A DNA stretch of 5,059 nucleotides. Origin: Candidatus Altarchaeota archaeon. GTDB lineage: Archaea > Altiarchaeota > Altiarchaeia > IMC4 > QMZM01. A model generated the notes under the pieces. The model saw nothing but the letters and a program-made list of their open reading frames with translations. It was not told the origin of the DNA and ran no database searches. The position numbers and the translations under genes are program-made. Of this stretch, positions 3,487 to 5,059 are shown one piece after another (positions within the stretch are counted from its first letter, which is position 1; each line of letters starts with the position of its first letter). Location: contig WALD01000042.1 of assembly GCA_015523055.1 (NCBI GenBank), forward strand, positions 1 to 5,059, in the 5' to 3' direction.

Positions 3487-4929
3487 ATGGAGCATCTGGA
3501 GAAGATAGAGGTCAGGATATCCCCGGTTGAATTCTTTGAGTCAGTTTCGGATAGAGATTATGCCTTCTTTCTTGATTCGGGTATGTCTTATGAGAAGCTG
3601 GGGAGGTATTCTTATATAGGCTTTGAGCCGTTTATGGTATTCAGGTCCAGGGGGAGACATATTGAGATTATTAAGGAGAAACACGTCGAGGAGATTGAGG
3701 GGAATCCCTTTGATATCCTGAAGAGAATTCTCAAGAGGTACAGGATTCCGGAATCGGAATTTCCGTTCACTGGCGGGGCGGTTGGTTTCTTCGGCTATGA
3801 CCTGAAGGATGTACTATATGACCTGCCCCGGATTACTCCTGATGACGGAATGATGTGGGACTGCGTCCTTGGCTTCTATGATTCTGTGCTGGTGTTTGAT
3901 AATGTGAAGGGGGTGTGTTACCTGAGCAGATGCGGTTTTACAGACAGGGATTACAAAGGGGAGATAGAGAGGATGGACAGGGATTCCGGGAAAGAGACAG
4001 AGAAGGCTGGTGAATGTGGCCAGGAGACGAAATCTCCCGGACATATGTCAGAGCGGCAAGCTCGCTCTTCCACATTCCCCCGCGATAGGATGGAGAATTC
4101 AGACGGTCTTCAGGGTTATAGATCGAATTTTAAGAAGGAGGAGTATCTGAGGACTATTGAAAGGGCAAAGGACTACATCTCCGGGGGAGATATATTCCAG
4201 GTCAATCTATCGCAAAGGCTTGATACGGCGATTAATGTAAAACCATGGTCTCTCTATAAGAAGCTAAGGGCGATAAATCCCGCCCCCTTTGCCGCATTTC
4301 TGAATCTTAATGATGTTTCAGTTGTTAGTGCCTCCCCCGAGAGATTCTTCAGGGTTGATGGAAGGAGGATAGAAACAAGGCCGATAAAGGGCACGAGACC
4401 GAGGGGGAGGGATCCGAAGAGGGACAGAGTCCTTGAGAATGAATTAGGGGAGAGTGAGAAGGATAAGGCAGAGCATGTCATGATAGTAGACCTGGAGAGG
4501 AATGATCTTGGGAAGCTCTGCGAGTTCGGTTCCGTCAGGGTTTCGGAGTTTGAGGTCATAGAGGGGTATTCAACTGTATTCCAGATGGTTTCAACGATTG
4601 AGGGAATTCTCAGGGCAGATGTAGATCAGGTTGACTGTTTGAGGGCGATGTTCCCGGGAGGTTCTATAACCGGAGCACCGAAGGTCAGGGCGATGGAGAT
4701 CATAGAGGAGCTGGAGCCGACAAAGCGGGGTCTTTACACTGGCTCCATTGGTTATCTGGGTTTTAATGGCAATATCGATCTGAGCATAGTTATAAGAACT
4801 ATTTTCATAAAGGATAACCGGGCATACTTTTCAGTGGGTGGGGGTATTGTGGCTGACTCTGACCCGGAGGCGGAGTATCAGGAGACTATGGATAAGGCAA
4901 GGGCTTTAATTGATGCACTGCGAGGTTAG
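3487..4929 (+). CDS. pabB: Para-aminobenzoate (aminodeoxychorismate) synthase component I
   Basis: Converts chorismate and ammonia (from the glutaminase subunit PabA) to 4-amino-4-deoxychorismate, the first step to p-aminobenzoate for folate or, in many archaea, methanopterin-type cofactors. Domain order: N-terminal half (about 8-150) with FFLDSG...GRYSYIGFEPF (27-49); a linker (about 151-210); and the chorismate-binding domain (about 213-478) with GGDIFQVNLSQR (233-244), SASPERFF (281-288), PIKGTRPRG (299-307), HVMIVDLERNDLG (330-342), PGGSITGAPK (390-399) and GGGIVADSDPEAEYQET (451-467). Lys301 in PIKGT is the nucleophile typical of PabB; anthranilate synthase (TrpE) has Ala there, so PabB is preferred. 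At 480 residues it is somewhat long, because the linker contains the 22-codon palindromic segment E176-F197. No pabA or pabC is visible nearby. Start ATG 3487 is the only sensible one; the domain begins soon after. Confidence 0.92.
   Translation: MEHLEKIEVRISPVEFFESVSDRDYAFFLDSGMSYEKLGRYSYIGFEPFMVFRSRGRHIEIIKEKHVEEIEGNPFDILKRILKRYRIPESEFPFTGGAVGFFGYDLKDVLYDLPRITPDDGMMWDCVLGFYDSVLVFDNVKGVCYLSRCGFTDRDYKGEIERMDRDSGKETEKAGECGQETKSPGHMSERQARSSTFPRDRMENSDGLQGYRSNFKKEEYLRTIERAKDYISGGDIFQVNLSQRLDTAINVKPWSLYKKLRAINPAPFAAFLNLNDVSVVSASPERFFRVDGRRIETRPIKGTRPRGRDPKRDRVLENELGESEKDKAEHVMIVDLERNDLGKLCEFGSVRVSEFEVIEGYSTVFQMVSTIEGILRADVDQVDCLRAMFPGGSITGAPKVRAMEIIEELEPTKRGLYTGSIGYLGFNGNIDLSIVIRTIFIKDNRAYFSVGGGIVADSDPEAEYQETMDKARALIDALRG
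4012..4077 (+). repeat. 66-bp palindromic segment read in frame within pabB
   Basis: An outer inverted repeat GAATGTGG (4012-4019) / CCACATTC (4070-4077) encloses three back-to-back palindromes: GGAGA/TCTCC (4023-4027 with 4033-4037, extendable by CC/GG across one mismatch), GACATATGTC (4040-4049), and AGAGCG/CGCTCT (4050-4055 with 4063-4068). The single strand could fold as a four-way cloverleaf. It is exactly 22 codons (residues 176-197), begins on a codon boundary, and lies in the interdomain linker where an insertion would be tolerated. Rickettsia palindromic elements are a known precedent for in-frame palindromic inserts; no homology to them is claimed. Confidence 0.6.
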
Positions 4930-5059
4930 GTTATGGGGGGATTGCCGCCGATTGTCCTTCGGACATTTTGCCATGCTCCGCAGGAAATATTAATACGGGG
5001 GTCTTCTTTCTTAATTCAGAAACGAGGGGGCGTCTTAACATAAACCCGCAGTAGCACCC
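4930..5059. other. Tail after pabB, no supported gene
   Basis: A 36-codon frame starts at ATG 4933 and ends at TAA 5041-5043, but it has no recognisable motif, no RBS, and overlaps the hairpin noted at 4953; a similar short frame exists on the opposite strand. AT-rich AAATATTAATA (4985-4995) could be a TATA-like box for a gene beyond the window. Confidence 0.4.
4953..4969 (+). terminator. Weak hairpin with T-run after pabB
   Basis: TGTCC (4953-4957) pairs with GGACA (4961-4965) around loop TTC, followed by four T residues. It lies 23 bases after the pabB stop. The stem is short and the T-run modest, so termination here is only a possibility. Confidence 0.3.

Noticed and set aside
3487..4929. 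Anthranilate synthase component I (trpE) as the identity of the last gene
   Set aside because: The active-site block reads PIKGT (Lys301) as in PabB, where TrpE has PIAGT, and no other trp gene is visible. Confirmation would need phylogeny.
4933..5043. 36-codon frame immediately after pabB
   Set aside because: No motif or RBS, it contains the hairpin/T-run, and an equally long frame exists on the opposite strand.
1..5059. CRISPR array
   Set aside because: No regularly spaced repeats of suitable length with unique spacers are present; the only exact long repeat occurs twice and belongs to the tRNA.

Overview
The window looks archaeal, probably euryarchaeal. The one complete tRNA gene reads as an archaeal tRNA-His with no full genomic CCA. 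The ino1, pabB and aminotransferase genes each have an AT-rich TATA-like box about 26-30 bases before the ATG and no convincing Shine-Dalgarno sequence, which fits leaderless archaeal transcripts. T-runs, not strong hairpins, follow the tRNA and ino1. Arg AGG/AGA and Ile ATA codons are common. The lineage cannot be named from this window.

Layout: (a) 1-1019, minus strand: a class I/II (PLP) aminotransferase whose last ~45-50 residues lie outside the window. (b) 1020-1271, plus strand: a tRNA-His locus. The first 21 bases of the gene occur twice, 113 bases apart, with a three-hairpin segment between the copies; the second copy belongs to the intact tRNA. (c) 1293-1960, minus strand: a small two-gene operon, a 48-residue protein followed by a GNAT acetyltransferase, which looks like a GNAT toxin-antitoxin pair. 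(d) 1961-2314: no convincing gene, but it holds the operon's ribosome binding site, a short tandem repeat beside a TATA-like box, and a 75-base degenerate tRNA-like structure matching both ends of the tRNA-His. (e) 2315-3445, plus strand: inositol-1-phosphate synthase (ino1). (f) 3487-4929, plus strand: para-aminobenzoate synthase component I (pabB), with a 66-bp palindromic segment read in frame in its interdomain linker. (g) 4930-5059: a short tail with a weak hairpin/T-run and no gene I can support.

Ino1 makes the inositol phosphate used for archaeal phosphoinositide lipids or inositol-based solutes. PabB feeds p-aminobenzoate into folate or methanopterin-type cofactors. The two genes share a strand, but a T-run and a TATA-like box in the gap suggest separate transcripts. 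The accessory material is between 1057 and 2265: a GNAT pair bracketed by an intact tRNA-His and a decayed tRNA-like copy, plus hairpin-rich segments. The hairpin segment beside the tRNA and the one inside pabB share a layout (CRAAATC loop, then a GAGC...GCTC hairpin, then ATTCCCCC), so they may belong to one uncharacterised interspersed repeat family.
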